The notes under the pieces: model-generated
Databases searched by the model: none
Seen by the model: only the letters and a program-made list of their open reading frames with translations
Told to the model about the DNA's origin: nothing
Program-made: the position numbers and the translations under genes
Shown: piece after piece, positions 22,761-34,170 of the stretch
How positions within the stretch are numbered: the first letter of the stretch is position 1
Layout of the letters: each line of letters begins with the position of its first letter
Assembly: GCF_027409185.1 (NCBI RefSeq)
Contig: NC_084462.1
Coordinates: 26,697,577-26,761,576 of the forward strand
DNA: 64,000 nucleotides
Source of the DNA: Cynocephalus volans
Lineage: Eukaryota; Chordata; Mammalia; Dermoptera; Cynocephalidae
Reading direction: 5' to 3'

Positions 22761-23008
22761 TTTTTCTCAGGTAGCAGATAGTATTAATTTTCCTAATATA
22801 CCTTCCCACCCAGATACTATCCTGTCATTTGCTTTTGACCCTAGAGTCCTTGTTTTTAACAGCTGCAGAATATCACAATGCTTGGAAGAACCATACTTCT
22901 TAACTGTGCCCATGCAGATAAACATCCACATTCTTTGCAAATGTTGCTCTTGTACAACATTATTATCGCCAATTCTCAAGACAAGGTTGCAGGAAATGGT
23001 TAAGTACC

Positions 23009-23453
23009 TGTATTAGTTTCCTAGGCTGCTGTGGTAAAGCACCATAAACTGCTGTGGCTTAAACACCAGAAATTTATTGTCTCACAGTTCTAGAGACTAA
23101 AAGCCCCAAATCAAGGTGTCAGCAGGGCATGCCTCCTCTGAAGCCTGCAGGGAAGAGCTTTTTTTGCCTCTTCTAGATTCTGGGCTTGCCAGCAGTCCTT
23201 GGTGTTCCTTGGCTTGTGGATACATCACTCCAATCTCTGCCTCCATGGTCAGATGGCTATTTTCTCCTTGTGTGCCCCTTCTTATCTTATAATGACACCA
23301 ATCATTATTGGATTAAGGGCCCACCTTATTCCAGTATGACCTCAGCTTAACTAATTACATCTGCAATGACCCAAATAAAGGTCACATTCTGAGGAATCGA
23401 GAGTGAGGACTTCAACAAACAGATTTTAGGGGGACACAATCCAACCTCTAACA
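23009..23453 (-). mobile_element. MLT1-type MaLR LTR
   Basis: TGTATTAGTTTCCTAGGCTG, AACACCAGAAATTTATTG and GGATTAAGGGCCCACC, ending GGGGGACACAATCCAACC. Full-length antisense LTR. Confidence 0.85.
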
Positions 23454-24690
23454 GTAGTTTACTTTGTATGTAAGGACACTGTAGCTCTGAGAAGGTAAAC
23501 ACAAGTTGAACACCTAACATGGCTTAGAATAGAGCAGGTGCACAGTAAACCTTTGGGTCTCACGGAGTCACAGCACAAGCTCCTGACAGAGCCAGGATTC
23601 ATGGTCAGACCTGCCTGGGGCCGAGGCTTAGGCTGATTCCACCACGCCACACTTCCCAGCCCTGGGAGGAGCTCCCGGTCTCTCTGTCTCTGGGGAAACA
23701 AAGCCAAAGAATGCAGTTTGCTCTCAGAGGGCCTTGGTGGAGATGGGTCTGCACCAGGTGCATTTGAGGCAGAAAAGAAGGGGAGCCTTCTCAGGAGAGG
23801 TGGCCACAGCTGAGGTCTGCAGGAGAGGCAGAAGTAGGTCTCGTAGACCTGCTGGGTGACCCCTCCATGCAGGGGGACAAGAGAGACAGGCATGGAGGAA
23901 ACTGTGAGTGGGTGGTTTCTTGTAACTGCAACATAAAGTGGAAACGGGCCGGAGACAAGGCCCAGTGGGCCAAGTCAGGGAGGAACAGATGGCACAGGGC
24001 CTAAAATGTTAGGCCAGACGGTTTGAATTTTATCCCGAGGGTAGTTAGTGGGGAGCGCTGAAGGACGGAGCAGAATCACTCTTCAGCAATGACAGAATGG
24101 TGCAATAAGCCTGACTATAGAAGGGGACCTTTGGCAACGTAACTCAAGGCTGGGAAGGGGATGTCATCCTTTTAGCACAAAGGGTTAATCTTCTACTGGG
24201 AAGGATAAGGTTGACTTTTTGCTCTTCTCTCCCAATACTTCCCCCTCTCTCTTCCAGCCTCAGAATCTGAAGCCTCCAATAACCACACCCCAACCATAAA
24301 CTGCACACAAGAACAGGCAGGACACAGGGCCGGAGTACAAAGCAGTAAAGAGATGAAAGGGCTGTGATGCCGTGGGGTGGGGAGGGCTCAAGGAAGAGGA
24401 CATCGGGCACATTCTCTGCCATCCATGAGTATGGCCGTGTGGTCACTCTGTGCCTTTCTCTGGGGTCAATTTGCACAGACTATATTGCTTGAGCCAGAAG
24501 CAAGGGGCTATTTTAACACTTTACAGGAGACTGGGTGTGTGTTTGACTGACTAGTGGTTAGACCACCTGTTCACCTTCTACAGTCACGGTGTGGTACTTG
24601 GGTTACAGGCACATCAGACTTTTTGAACAGGACAGTGGGGGTAGAGCATGACGGGGACTGCTTGTTTGTAGAGAGTGGTCAGGAAAAAAC
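23454..24690. other. intergenic, probable L2 traces
   Basis: GTTTGAATTTTATCCCGAGG near 24020 resembles L2. No gene; the open frame at 23459-23893 on the minus strand has no domain. Confidence 0.4.
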
Positions 24691-24990
24691 ATTCTGAGGA
24701 GGTGTCATGTGAGCAGAGACCTCAATGAGAAGAGGGAGTGAGTCATGCAAATATCTGGGGGAAGAGAGCTGCAGGCCAAAGAATCCACAAGTGCAAAGGC
24801 CTTGGGGCAGGAGTCAGCTTTGTATGTTTCAAGGAAGGTCAAGGAGGCCAGTGTGGCTGAAGCAGAATGAATGAGAGAGGGAGTGGTAGGAGGTGAGCTC
24901 AGAGAGGTAGCCAGGAGCCAATTCATGAAGGGCCTTGTGGGCTTTTCAATTTTTCATTCTAATGGGAAGCCACTGGAGGATGAGAGACAG
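24690..24990 (-). mobile_element. L2 fragment
   Basis: GCAAATATCTGGGGGAAGAG, GCCAGTGTGGCTGAAGCAG and GAAGCCACTGGAGGA are classic L2 text. Confidence 0.65.
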
Positions 24991-25005
24991 AGAGCAAAAG
25001 GATGC

Positions 25006-25071
25006 CCTGATAACACCAAGGTCAAGGGTTTGGATCCCAGTACAGGCCAGATGCCAAAAAGGAAAAAAAAA
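25006..25071 (+). mobile_element. CYN monomer, 5'-truncated
   Basis: Only CTGATAACACCAAGGTCAAG to the A-tail is present. GATGCCCTG and GATGTCCTG on the two sides may be a decayed target duplication. Confidence 0.7.
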
Positions 25072-25184
25072 GATGTCCTGGTCACTGTACAGAGAACACA
25101 TTTAAAGGATCATGCATGGAAACAAGGAGACCAATAAGGAGGCTACTACAACAGTCCAGGTAAGATGTGATGGTGTGTATTAGA

Positions 25185-25386
25185 GCAGGGTTTCTTAACC
25201 TCAGCACTGTGGACAGTGTAGGCTGGATAATTGTTGTGGGAGCTGGTCCTGTGCATTGTAGGATGTTTAGCAGCATCTACCCACTAGATGCCAGTAGCAT
25301 TGCCCCCTCCCCAGATGTGACAACCAAAAATGTTTCCAGATGTTGCCAAATGTCCCCTGGGAGGAAAAATCACCCCACTGAGAAAT
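25185..25386 (+). mobile_element. MER20-like hAT-Charlie element
   Basis: GCAGGGTTTCTTAACCTCAG, TTGTAGGATGTTTAGCAGC and ATGTTTCCAGATGTTGCC follow MER20 order. Near-identical 8-bp flanks (GTATTAGA, GTATTACT) fit a hAT duplication. Confidence 0.75.
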
Positions 25387-25641
25387 GTATTACTATGTTA
25401 GAGTGACATCATGGAAGAGATAAGAAGAGGTTGGCTCTGGGTATATTTTGAAGGTGGGTCTGAGATTTGTTGAGGGAATGGAGGCTGATAGTGAGATGCA
25501 AGAAAAAGAGGAATCGACAATGACTTCAATGGATAAACAAAATGTGGTCTGTACATGTAATTATTCAGTCTTAAAAAGGAAGAAAATTCTGATACATGCT
25601 ATAACACGGATGAAGCTTGAGGACATTATGCTAAGTGAAAT

Positions 25642-25951
25642 TGTTGGAAAACTCAAGATTAAAAATTATTTTGTGTTTATGCAGTACCTCTGTGGCTAAC
25701 TGTGATTATCTACCAGGGTCCCCAGAAGTCAGCCCAGTTAATAATCAGCTGCCTGCTCAAGTCACGTGAATTCGGAGAAACCAAAACTTAAAGAGCCTGC
25801 CTAACCTGACTATAAAAAGCCTTGTAAGATTCAGGGCAGGGTCCCAGGATTTCAGAACATGAGTTCTCCTGGGTCCCACTAGCGTAATAAACTTTCTGAC
25901 TCTCCAACCCCCCAAGAGTCTGGAGCTTCCTTGTGAGTCTGTTCTATAACA
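25642..25951 (+). mobile_element. solo LTR, class I ERV, inserted in L1
   Basis: TGTTGGAAAAC to CTATAACA, 310 bp, with a 4-bp duplication AAAT (25638-25641, 25952-25955) that rejoins the L1 text GTGAAAT/AAGCCAG. TATAAAA at 25811; AATAAA at 25886. Confidence 0.85.
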
Positions 25952-26115
25952 AAATAAGCCAGTCACAAAAAGACAAAGACTATATGATTCTAATTATATG
26001 AGGTACCCAGAGTAGTCAAATTGACAGAGACAGAAAGTAGAATGGTGGTTGTCAGGGGTTGGGGGAGGTAAAATGGAGAGTTGTTTAATGGATATGGAGT
26101 TTTAGGTTTGCAAGA

Positions 26116-26417
26116 TGCTACAGTCTGAATGTTTGTGTCCCCCTAAATGTTGAATCCTAATCACCAATGTGGTGCTATTAGGAGGTGATTAGGTCATGAG
26201 GGTAGAGCCCTCATGAATGGGATTAGTGTCCTTATAAAAGAGACCAAGGTAGATCGTTTGCCCTTCCACCATGTGAGGACACAGCAAGAAGGTGCAGTCT
26301 ATGAACCAGAAAGCCAATCATCACCAGAAACTGAATCTGCTGGTGCTTTGATCTTGGACTTCCCAGCCTCCAGAATTGTGAGAAATAAATTTCTGTAGTT
26401 TAAAACCAAAATACCCC

Positions 26418-26448
<31 letters not shown>

Positions 26449-26622
26449 GTCTTTTCCGTGACCGGCACTCAGCCAGTGAGTGCACTGGCCATTCCTATAT
26501 AGGATCCGAACCCGCGGCGGGAGCGTCGCCGCGCTCCCAGCGCGGCACTCTCCCGAGTGTGCCACGGGCTCGGCCCCCCCATTTATTAATTTTGTTATAG
26601 CAGCCCAAATGGACTAAGACCC
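26116..26622 (+). mobile_element. MLT1A-type MaLR LTR, split by a CYN SINE
   Basis: TGCTACAGTCTGAATGTTTG, ATGAATGGGATTAGTGTCC and GTTATAGCAGCCCAAATGGA, ending GACTAAGACC. Confidence 0.88.
26431..26576 (-). mobile_element. CYN SINE, GC-rich subfamily, in MLT1A
   Basis: Antisense copy with poly-T and a perfect 17-bp duplication CCCCATTTATTAATTTT (26414-26430, 26577-26593). Confidence 0.93.
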
Positions 26623-27663
26623 AGATGAAAGAGTTCTGAAGGTTGGTTGCATAATGTGAAAATACATAACACTGCTAAACTGTACATTTAAAAATGGTTA
26701 AGATAGTAAAGTTCATATTGTGCATATTTTACCATGATTTAAAAAAAAAAATGCAGTAAAAAAAAAAAATAGAATGCAATTTTCTGGCTAGTAGGGTCTT
26801 CCCAATTCTCAGAAAGCAGCAGCCACTGCCAGAAGGTTCCTCTGAGCCACTGGTTGCCCAATATAGGAGCTCTTCTCCTCTAAGTCTTTCTACTTTAGCA
26901 GCCCTTAGGCCTGCTGCTTCTGAAAAAAGTGCTGGACAAGCACAATGGCCCCTGACTCTGTCACACAAAACTCTCCTTCAACCCAAGTGCTTCCCGGAGC
27001 ATGTTTACTACCGTTGTGTATGGAACATGAAAGAAAGTGAAAGAGAAGGAAGGTGACTCGAAGGGGTAATATTTCTCTTCTTCTATCCTCTGAATTGCAC
27101 TTTTTCGTGTTCTATGGAAATTGCATTTCATGATGTGACTTTCATTTCACAACAACAGATCTCAGTGGGTTCCCCTTCACCATCTTGCTTAGCTGAGACA
27201 CCATGAGGGAACAGTGGTACAGGCTCTCTTGTTGGATGTAACAACACAGATTTCCGGAGAATATGGACAGCTGTTGGAAGTGCCTGGTGTTGCATGAGGA
27301 GGTGTTTCGTGACTGATTTAAATGGAATCATCAGACCACTTTAGTGTTACTGACCTCTGAGGGGCCAAAGTGCTGAAGAGGCTCACTGTTTGAGGAAGGC
27401 CTTCCAGAATGTGAAAGCCTAGTGGGAATCTATTCACACACCAGGTTTTCCCACTACCCCGCCGATCGTGGCTGCCTCCAAAGGATCTTTGAGGAGGTGA
27501 ATCAGTGAACCAGCCCCTGGGCACCTGCAGCTTCTCATACCAGGAAAAACCACTTGTCAGAATCTTTTTTCACACAACTAGGTGATGATTTCGAGAAGTG
27601 CTAAAATTTTTTCCTTTCACTTTTAAACATTAGTCTGTTTTGTTCTTGTAAATAAACTGAGAC

Positions 27664-28686
27664 TTTTTTAAGAAAAAGTTTTATTTTGAAATAATTACAG
27701 AATCATGGGAAATTGCAAAATAAAATGTACAGGGAGGTCCTAGGTACCCTTCACCCAGTTTTCCTCAATGGGCACATCTTACATAAAGACAGCACAATGT
27801 CAAAATCAGGAACTTGATATTGACACAATGTGTGCATGTAGTTCTGTTATTTTATTGTGTGCAATCAAGATACAGAACTATTTTATCATTACAAAGATCT
27901 CCCTTGTGCTATCCCTTTATAGTCACACCCATCCCCTCCCCTTCACAATCTCTGAACCCTGGACATCGTCACTAATCTGTTTTCCATGCCTATAATTTAG
28001 TCATTTCAAAGACGTTATATAAATGGAATCATGCAATATGTAAACTATTGAGATTAGCTTTTACTCAGCATAAATGCCCTTGAGATCCATCCAAGTTGTG
28101 GTATATGTATCAATAGTTTGTTCCTTTTTATTACTGGAAGTATTCTTTGGTATGGCTATATGCACAATGGCTCGTTTAACCATTTACCTATTATAGGACA
28201 TTTTGATTGTTTTCAGTTTTGGACTATTACAAATAAAGCTGCTATGGACTTTCACGTACAGGTTCTTGTGTAGACGTAAGTTTTCATTTCTCTGGGATAA
28301 ATGCCTAGGAGGACAACTGCTGGGTTACAGTGTATGTTTAGTTTTTTAAGAAACTGAAAAACTATTTTCCAGAGTAGCTGGACCATATTACAGATCTATC
28401 AGCATGCAAGAGGGATCCAGCTTCTCCACATCCTCATTAGTATATGTTATTGCCACTTTTTTTTTAGTCATTCTGATAGGTGTGTTCATTGCGGTCTTAA
28501 TTTCTATTCCCCTAATCGTTAGTAATGTCGACCATCTTTTCATGTGCTCACTTGCCATCCATATACCCCTTTGGTCAAGTGTCTCTTCATGTCTTACTCC
28601 TTGACTAATGGGATCGTTCGTCTTTTTAATGTTGAGTTTTGAGTTTTGAGAATTCTTTATATATTCTAGATAGGAATTTATTTATT
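27664..28686 (-). mobile_element. L1M 3' region
   Basis: Long antisense L1 stretch: TTACAGAATCATGGGAAATT, ATAAATGGAATCATGCAATA, TCTGGGATAAATGCCTAGG and CCATCTTTTCATGTGC. Confidence 0.75.
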
Positions 28687-28740
28687 CGGATCCCCTTACT
28701 GGCCAGCCACCAAAAAATACAAAACAAAACAAAACAAAAA
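28687..28740 (+). mobile_element. CYN 3' fragment
   Basis: CGGATCCCCTTACTGGCCAG plus an A-rich tail, wedged between two L1 pieces of opposite orientation. Confidence 0.7.
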
Positions 28741-29110
28741 GGAATGTATCTACTCACATATGTGATATATCCATACAGTGGAATATTACTGAGCTGTAAA
28801 AAGGAATAGAGTACTGATACACACTACAACATGGATGAATCTTGAAAACATGTTAAGTGAGAGGAAATGGACCCAAAAGGCCACATGTTGTAGGATTCCA
28901 TTGATCTGAAACATCCAGAACAGGAAAATCCATAGAGATAGAAAGTAGATTGGTGGTTACCAGGGGCTGGGGTGAGGTGAGAATGGAAAGTGACTGCTAA
29001 TGGATTCAGGTTTCTTTTGGGGGTGATGAAAATATTCTGGAATTAGATCATGGTGATAGTTCTGCAACTCTGTAAATATACTAAAACCCAACGAATTGTA
29101 CCTCTTGAGC
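28741..29110 (+). mobile_element. L1M 3' region
   Basis: ATATCCATACAGTGGAATAT, TGGATGAATCTTGAAAACAT and GAATTGTACCTC. Opposite orientation to the L1 on its left. Confidence 0.75.
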
Positions 29111-29831
29111 TTGTCCAGGGTTTCCTAGAGATTGAGTATGGATGAAGAAGGCAGCCCAGGACTGAGACTAGGGCTCTTTCCACCTACCAGTGATGCTTTG
29201 CAATAGGCAAATATCTGGATTCTGGCCAAGGAGACTTGAGGGGATGTCTCTTGGGGGTTTCCTGGGAAAGGCTTCCTACCTTTTAAAAAGGGACACAAGA
29301 TGGGGATGTTCCCCCTTTTCTGGCTCTGAACAGTGTCATCTACATGAGATTCTCAGAAGTGAGGCCACCAGCTTGAGTCATGAGGGGAGCCAGCTAAGAG
29401 GAAGAGCCCACTTTCTGATGATGGATGGTTGCAGAGTGGACCATGGGAAGGACCCAGTCCCTGATGATATCATCATTTCTCTGCATCGGCCAACCCTGAA
29501 ACAGCCATACGTCTGGACTTCTTGTTTAGTGTGATAAAAAATTCCCGTTTCTGAGCTACTATGATTTGTGTTTTCTGTTACTGGTAGCCAAAGCATCACT
29601 ACTGATAGAATATCGAATGTAGCTGAGATATCAAGTAATACAAACACGATGGCAGAAACTGTATTTGTTGCCTAGTATGTGCTCTCCCTTCTTACACAAT
29701 AACAGAATTTGTAGCTGGACTGTGGTTATTACAGTAAGTTCTAGACATAAGTCTGAGCAAAAGGATGTTGTACTACCCTCCAAAGGAAGGAGTATATCTT
29801 CTGTTTCTCCCTTCTTTTCATTTTCATTGGC

Positions 29832-30228
29832 TGTTAAGGACTAAATGTTTGTGTTTCCCCAAAATTCATATGTTGAAACCCTAACCCCCAAGATGACTAT
29901 ATTTGGCAATAGGGCCCTTAGAAGATAATTAAGATTAAATGAAGTCATAAGGATGGTGCCCTGATCCGATAGGATTCGCATCCTTGTAAGAGGACACACC
30001 AGAGAGGTGGCTTGCACTCTGGCTCTCCCTTTCTCTCCCTTGCCGTGTGGGGACACAGTAAGAAGCAGCCATCTGAAAGCCAGGAAGAGGGTCCTCACCA
30101 GGAACTGAACCTGCCAGAATCTTGAACTTGGATTTTCCAGTCTCCAGAACCAAGAGAAAATTAATTCCTGCTGTTTCAGCCATACAGTCTGTGGTATTTT
30201 GTTATGGTAGCCCCAGCAGACTAATACA
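29832..30228 (+). mobile_element. MLT1-type MaLR LTR with 5-bp duplication
   Basis: TGTTAAGGACTAAATGTTTG to GCAGACTAATACA, flanked by TTGGC (29827-29831, 30229-30233). Confidence 0.88.
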
Positions 30229-30252
30229 TTGGCTGAAATAAAAGCAGGATGG

Positions 30253-30341
30253 TCGGGTTGGCTGGTTAGCTCACTTGGTTAGAGTGAGGTGCTGATAACA
30301 CCAAGGTCAAGGGTTGGATCCCCGTAGCAGCCAGCCACCAA
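30253..30341 (+). mobile_element. CYN SINE monomer
   Basis: GGTTGGCTGGTTAGCTCACT, then CAGCCAGCCACC. GCAGGATGGT and GCATGATGGT flank it as a slightly diverged duplication. Confidence 0.85.
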
Positions 30342-30644
30342 AAGAGCATGATGGTGGAGGCTGGAGCAGCCACCTTGGACCATGAGAAGGAAGCCCTCTG
30401 CTGAGGATGGCTGAGCAAAGGGAGAGAAGGAATCCAGGTCCTCAATGATCATGAGCTGTCCTGCCAGTTATAGACCTCCTACCAGCAGTTGTGGGTGAGA
30501 GAGAAAAATGCATTTGGATACAGTTTAAGCATCTGTTATTTTCCGGTGGGTTATACCATGGTTCAGCAAATATTTGCTTCCTCTCCTCCTCCCGTGTGGA
30601 AGATAGTGAGCTGTCCTCACTGATAGATTGCAGGCTTGGCCATG

Positions 30645-31047
30645 TATGTTAGTCCCTTCCTTTTGCTTATAACAAAACACTTGGGACTGGGTAATTTGTA
30701 AGAAAACAAAACTTATTGCTTACAGTTTTGGAGGCTGGGAAGTCCGTAATCCAGGGAACACATCTGGTAGGGTCTTCCTTGCCAGTAAAGTAGGGGTCTC
30801 ACATGGCAGAATGGTGGAGCAGAGAGCGAGAGACTCTCATGTGCTCTCCTTTTAGAGCCCTCAGAACCACGCTCATGACCATTATTAATCCATTCATTAT
30901 AGCATGGTCCTCAGAATCAAATCACCTCTTCAAGGCCCCACCTTTCAATTACCATAATAGGATAGGATTTCCCACCCTCTTAACAGTCACAGTGGGGATC
31001 AAGCTTCTAATACATAAAACTTGGGGGACACAATTCAATCCATATCA
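30645..31047 (-). mobile_element. MST/THE1-type MaLR LTR with 5-bp duplication
   Basis: TATGTTAGTCCCTTCC to AATCCATATCA, flanked by CCATG (30640-30644, 31048-31052). Confidence 0.85.
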
Positions 31048-31770
31048 CCATGTGACTTGCTTTAGACAGTGAAACATGAGCAGATTGGATGTATTCATGC
31101 CCAGAGGCTTTCAAGGAGCTTGCATGGTTTGGCTTGGTCTTTGAGGTTTTTCTGCCTTTCACTATGGGAGCAGTGTGCCCCAGGTAACCGCTGGTTCTTT
31201 AGCCTGAGCAGACCTGAACCTTACCCACAGCCTGAAATAGATCCAACAGAGACAACACGCAGAGCCACTGGAGAAAAATGAGTGTGTGGTGAACCGTTGA
31301 AATTTGGGGGTTGTTATCACAGCAAAAGCTAATAAATACAGGTGGGCTCTGTTATAATATTGGAGGCACAGGCATGAAAAATGTCCCTTGAATCCCACGA
31401 CATGGAATCACTGGTGGCCTTAGCGAGAGTTGCCTCAGTGATGTGGTGAGGACCAAAGGCAGACTGGCGTCAGCTGAGGAATCAATGAGCGGTAAGAAAG
31501 TGCAGAAGTGTGTGCAGACAGCTCTTTGGAGAAGTTTGGCTATGATGGGAAGGAGGGGGGCGGACACTAGCTAAAGACGGAAGTGGAGTCTAGGGGCAAA
31601 ACAGAGATGCCCTGCTCAGACTGCCCTTCCAGAAGAAACTTGCTAAAGAGCTGTGAGAAGTGCAGTCAGCTGATGGCCTCCAGTGGTAGCACCGGGGGTC
31701 TCCTGAAGCTTCTGAGCCAAGGCCATGTTCTTTCCGGGCATCCCCCTACCAGCATCTAAGCAAGTGATTC
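31048..31770. other. intergenic with an LTR-like tail
   Basis: The 31060-31340 part ends GAAATTTGGGGGTTGTTATC, then AGCTAATAAATACAG, as in LTR-derived repeats. The rest is unrecognised. Confidence 0.4.
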
Positions 31771-31997
31771 AGAGCCACCATCACTGTGGGTGGGGAAGGA
31801 TGGAACCTCACCTTGACCAAGGTCTGCAGGATGTGAGGCAAGAACAGGCTGGAGGGGGCCAAGCTTGAGGTGGGGTTGCTGAGGCAGGCTTCATGAGGCC
31901 CGTGGAGAACTCTGGGGTCGGCTGAGACTTGCGGTCCATGGAGGTCAGAATCAGGGTTCTTTTCCCTCACTCCAGAGCTGGGGTGGCAGGGGAGGGA
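31771..31997 (+). repeat. direct duplication, copy A (partner at 34171)
   Basis: Shares CAGGCTGGAGGGGGCCAAGC, CTCTGGGGTC and TCCCTCACTCCAG with 34171-34398 in the same order and spacing. Identity is roughly four in five by eye. I do not recognise it as a named repeat. Confidence 0.75.
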
Positions 31998-32574
31998 GGG
32001 GGGTGTAGCACTGGGTGGGATACGAGGGCCTGGCCACTTCTACTTAGAGGATCGATCCAACCAACACAGGTTGAGAGGGGGTTTTTTGTTTGCTTTTAAT
32101 GAGAGAGAACAGAGCATGCTTAGAAGCCTGACACAAAGAATCCAGCTGGGAGAGAGCAGCCAAAAGTGGCAGAGAGATGTGCAGGTGGAGAGAAGGAGAT
32201 GAGTCTGGACTTTGGGGAGGGGTTTCTCAGGCCAGGAGAGGAGGGAGGAGGAAAGAGATGGGTGCAGGCACCCGCGGGTGTGTAAGTTTGGGAGCGGGGT
32301 GATAGCGACCTCGTATTAGAATTTTCTTTTTCCTGGAAGTAAGAAAAATAAGTCCTGCAGGGCCCATGGGCTGTATGGCCTGTTTCCCTCTCTCTGCCTC
32401 AGTCTTCCCACCTGCACCATAAAGAGATTGGACTAGACCACTGGTCCCCAAACTTGCTTGATCCTTGGGAGCTTTCCAAAAATACACTTTTGGTGCACTC
32501 TACCCCTGAGCTGCTGCTGTGGGACAGGAGTGGTGGCGACAGGAATCTGTATATCTTTTAAAATCACTCCCTGG

Positions 32575-32761
32575 AGCCAGCCCGTGGCTCACTGGGGAGA
32601 GTGCGGTGCTGATAACACCAAGGCCACGGGTTCGGATCCCATATAGGGATGGCTGGTTAGCTCACTGGGTGAGCGTGGTGCTGACAACACCAAGTCAAGG
32701 GTTAAGATCCCCTTACCGGTCATCTTTTTTAAATAAATAAATAAATAAAATAAAATAAAAT
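32575..32761 (+). mobile_element. CYN SINE dimer
   Basis: Full dimer with an (AAAT)n tail. The duplication AAAATCACTCCCTGG / AAAATCAGTCCCTGG (32560-32574, 32762-32776) differs by one base. Confidence 0.92.
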
Positions 32762-32776
32762 AAAATCAGTCCCTGG

Positions 32777-33610
32777 GGTTGAGGGCGATGCACAGCCAGG
32801 TTTGGGAACTGCCCTGTGAGGGCTCTAAGAGCCCCTCCAGCTCTGAGTTTGTGGTTCCAGCAGGAAGGTACAGATCCCAGCACAGTACTTTATCACAGCT
32901 ACAAATTGCCTGTGTCACATGTCACTTCCTGTCACCTATAACTACAAAAGCCCAAAGAAGAACCAAACAGTGATGCAAAGTCAGCTGTATTCTGAGTGAG
33001 GCCCTGAGGGCCTGCCCACGTGGGAAGTCCACCCACATGCTGAGGCTCCTGCCACTGTGTTTCTAAACACCCCGCCCCCTGCTGAGAGATAGGTCAAGAC
33101 ATAGCCAAGGGACTCCCCAGGTTGGATCAGGGATGTCTGGAAGATCAGGGATGCTTGGCTGCCCCACAAAAGGGGTGGAGACCTATCCAGGCCTTTCTGA
33201 AACCTGAGCCCTGGAGTGGGGGGAAGGAGGAGGAGGGGCTGCCTGGCCTGAGAGTCCCTGGCCCACCCCCATGGCTCCTCCCCTGCCTGGGTGCCCTTCT
33301 GTGGGGCTGCTCCAGACGGTGCAGGCCACTTCCACTCTCCCTTTGCCTCCCTCTGCCCCTAAGGTCAGGTGGGGACAGGCTGGAGCCACCAGCCAGCTCC
33401 ATGGACAGGGACTTTGCCTTTGCTCAGGGTCCAGCCTTGGAAAGAAAAGAAGAAAGGTCTGCGTTAATTTGCATTTGGGGGATTCTTCCCCCTCCTAAAC
33501 TTCTGGGGGCAGAGAGAGTGATTCGACTTTGGATTGACTGTAGAAGAAGGGACAGAAAAAGCTGGAACACTCCCCCAGGTATGAATATTTCACTTTTGCT
33601 TCCGCACGCG

Positions 33611-33612
<2 letters not shown>
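32777..33612. other. spacer upstream of SSC4D
   Basis: Unique, moderately GC-rich. CCCCCAG|GTATGA near 33580 looks like a splice donor, so a non-coding SSC4D exon could lie here, but nothing confirms it. Confidence 0.3.

Positions 33613-33680
<68 letters not shown>
33613..33680 (+). repeat. (TG)34 microsatellite
   Basis: 68 bp of uninterrupted TG, preceded by CGCACGCGCA. Likely polymorphic; can adopt Z-DNA. Confidence 0.97.
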
Positions 33681-33681
<1 letters not shown>

Positions 33682-33884
33682 CAACAATTTACTGCTGGTT
33701 AGAGGGGGAGTTGTCCTTGATGATCTCACAGGTCCCTTCTAACTGCTTCATTCTATGATTCTGCAGCCATTAACTTCATTCATTCATTCAACAAACATTT
33801 CCTAAGTACCCACCCTGTGCCAGGTGCTACCCTTGAATGAGAGATCTGGCTCCCACCCTCAAGGATCCTCAGTCTAGCTGGGAG

Positions 33885-34092
33885 ACAGTAATAACAATAG
33901 CTACTATCCTTATGGTGGGCCGGACACTGGGCTGAACCTTTTATAAACATTGGCTAATTTTACCTAGCAACAACTCTGAGAAGTAAGTGTATCACTAACC
34001 CTGTTTTACAGATGAGAACAGTGAGGCTTAGCGAGGTGAGGCCGCACAGCTAGTAGGTGCTGGAGCTGATGCTTTTAACCACTGTGTTATGC
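33885..34092 (-). mobile_element. MIR SINE, near complete
   Basis: AATAACAATAGCTACTATCC, TTTTACAGATGAGAACAGTG and CACAGCTAGTAGGTGC, ending CTGTGTTATGCCGCC, in MIR antisense order. Confidence 0.8.
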
Positions 34093-34170
34093 CGCCTGCC
34101 CGTGCCATAAAGAGACAATCCAGGGCAATAGATGATTTACAAAGGGCAGAGAGGGAAGGTGAGAGCTTAC

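Larger units (their letters stand above)
25525..26760 (+). mobile_element. L1M 3' end broken by two LTR insertions
   Basis: L1 pieces at about 25525-25641, 25952-26115 and 26623-26755 form one 3' end. They are interrupted by the LTRs at 25642 and 26116. Confidence 0.75.

Noticed and set aside
33122-33742. 206-codon plus-strand open frame
   Set aside because: A third of it is translation of the TG microsatellite; the rest has no domain or conserved start.
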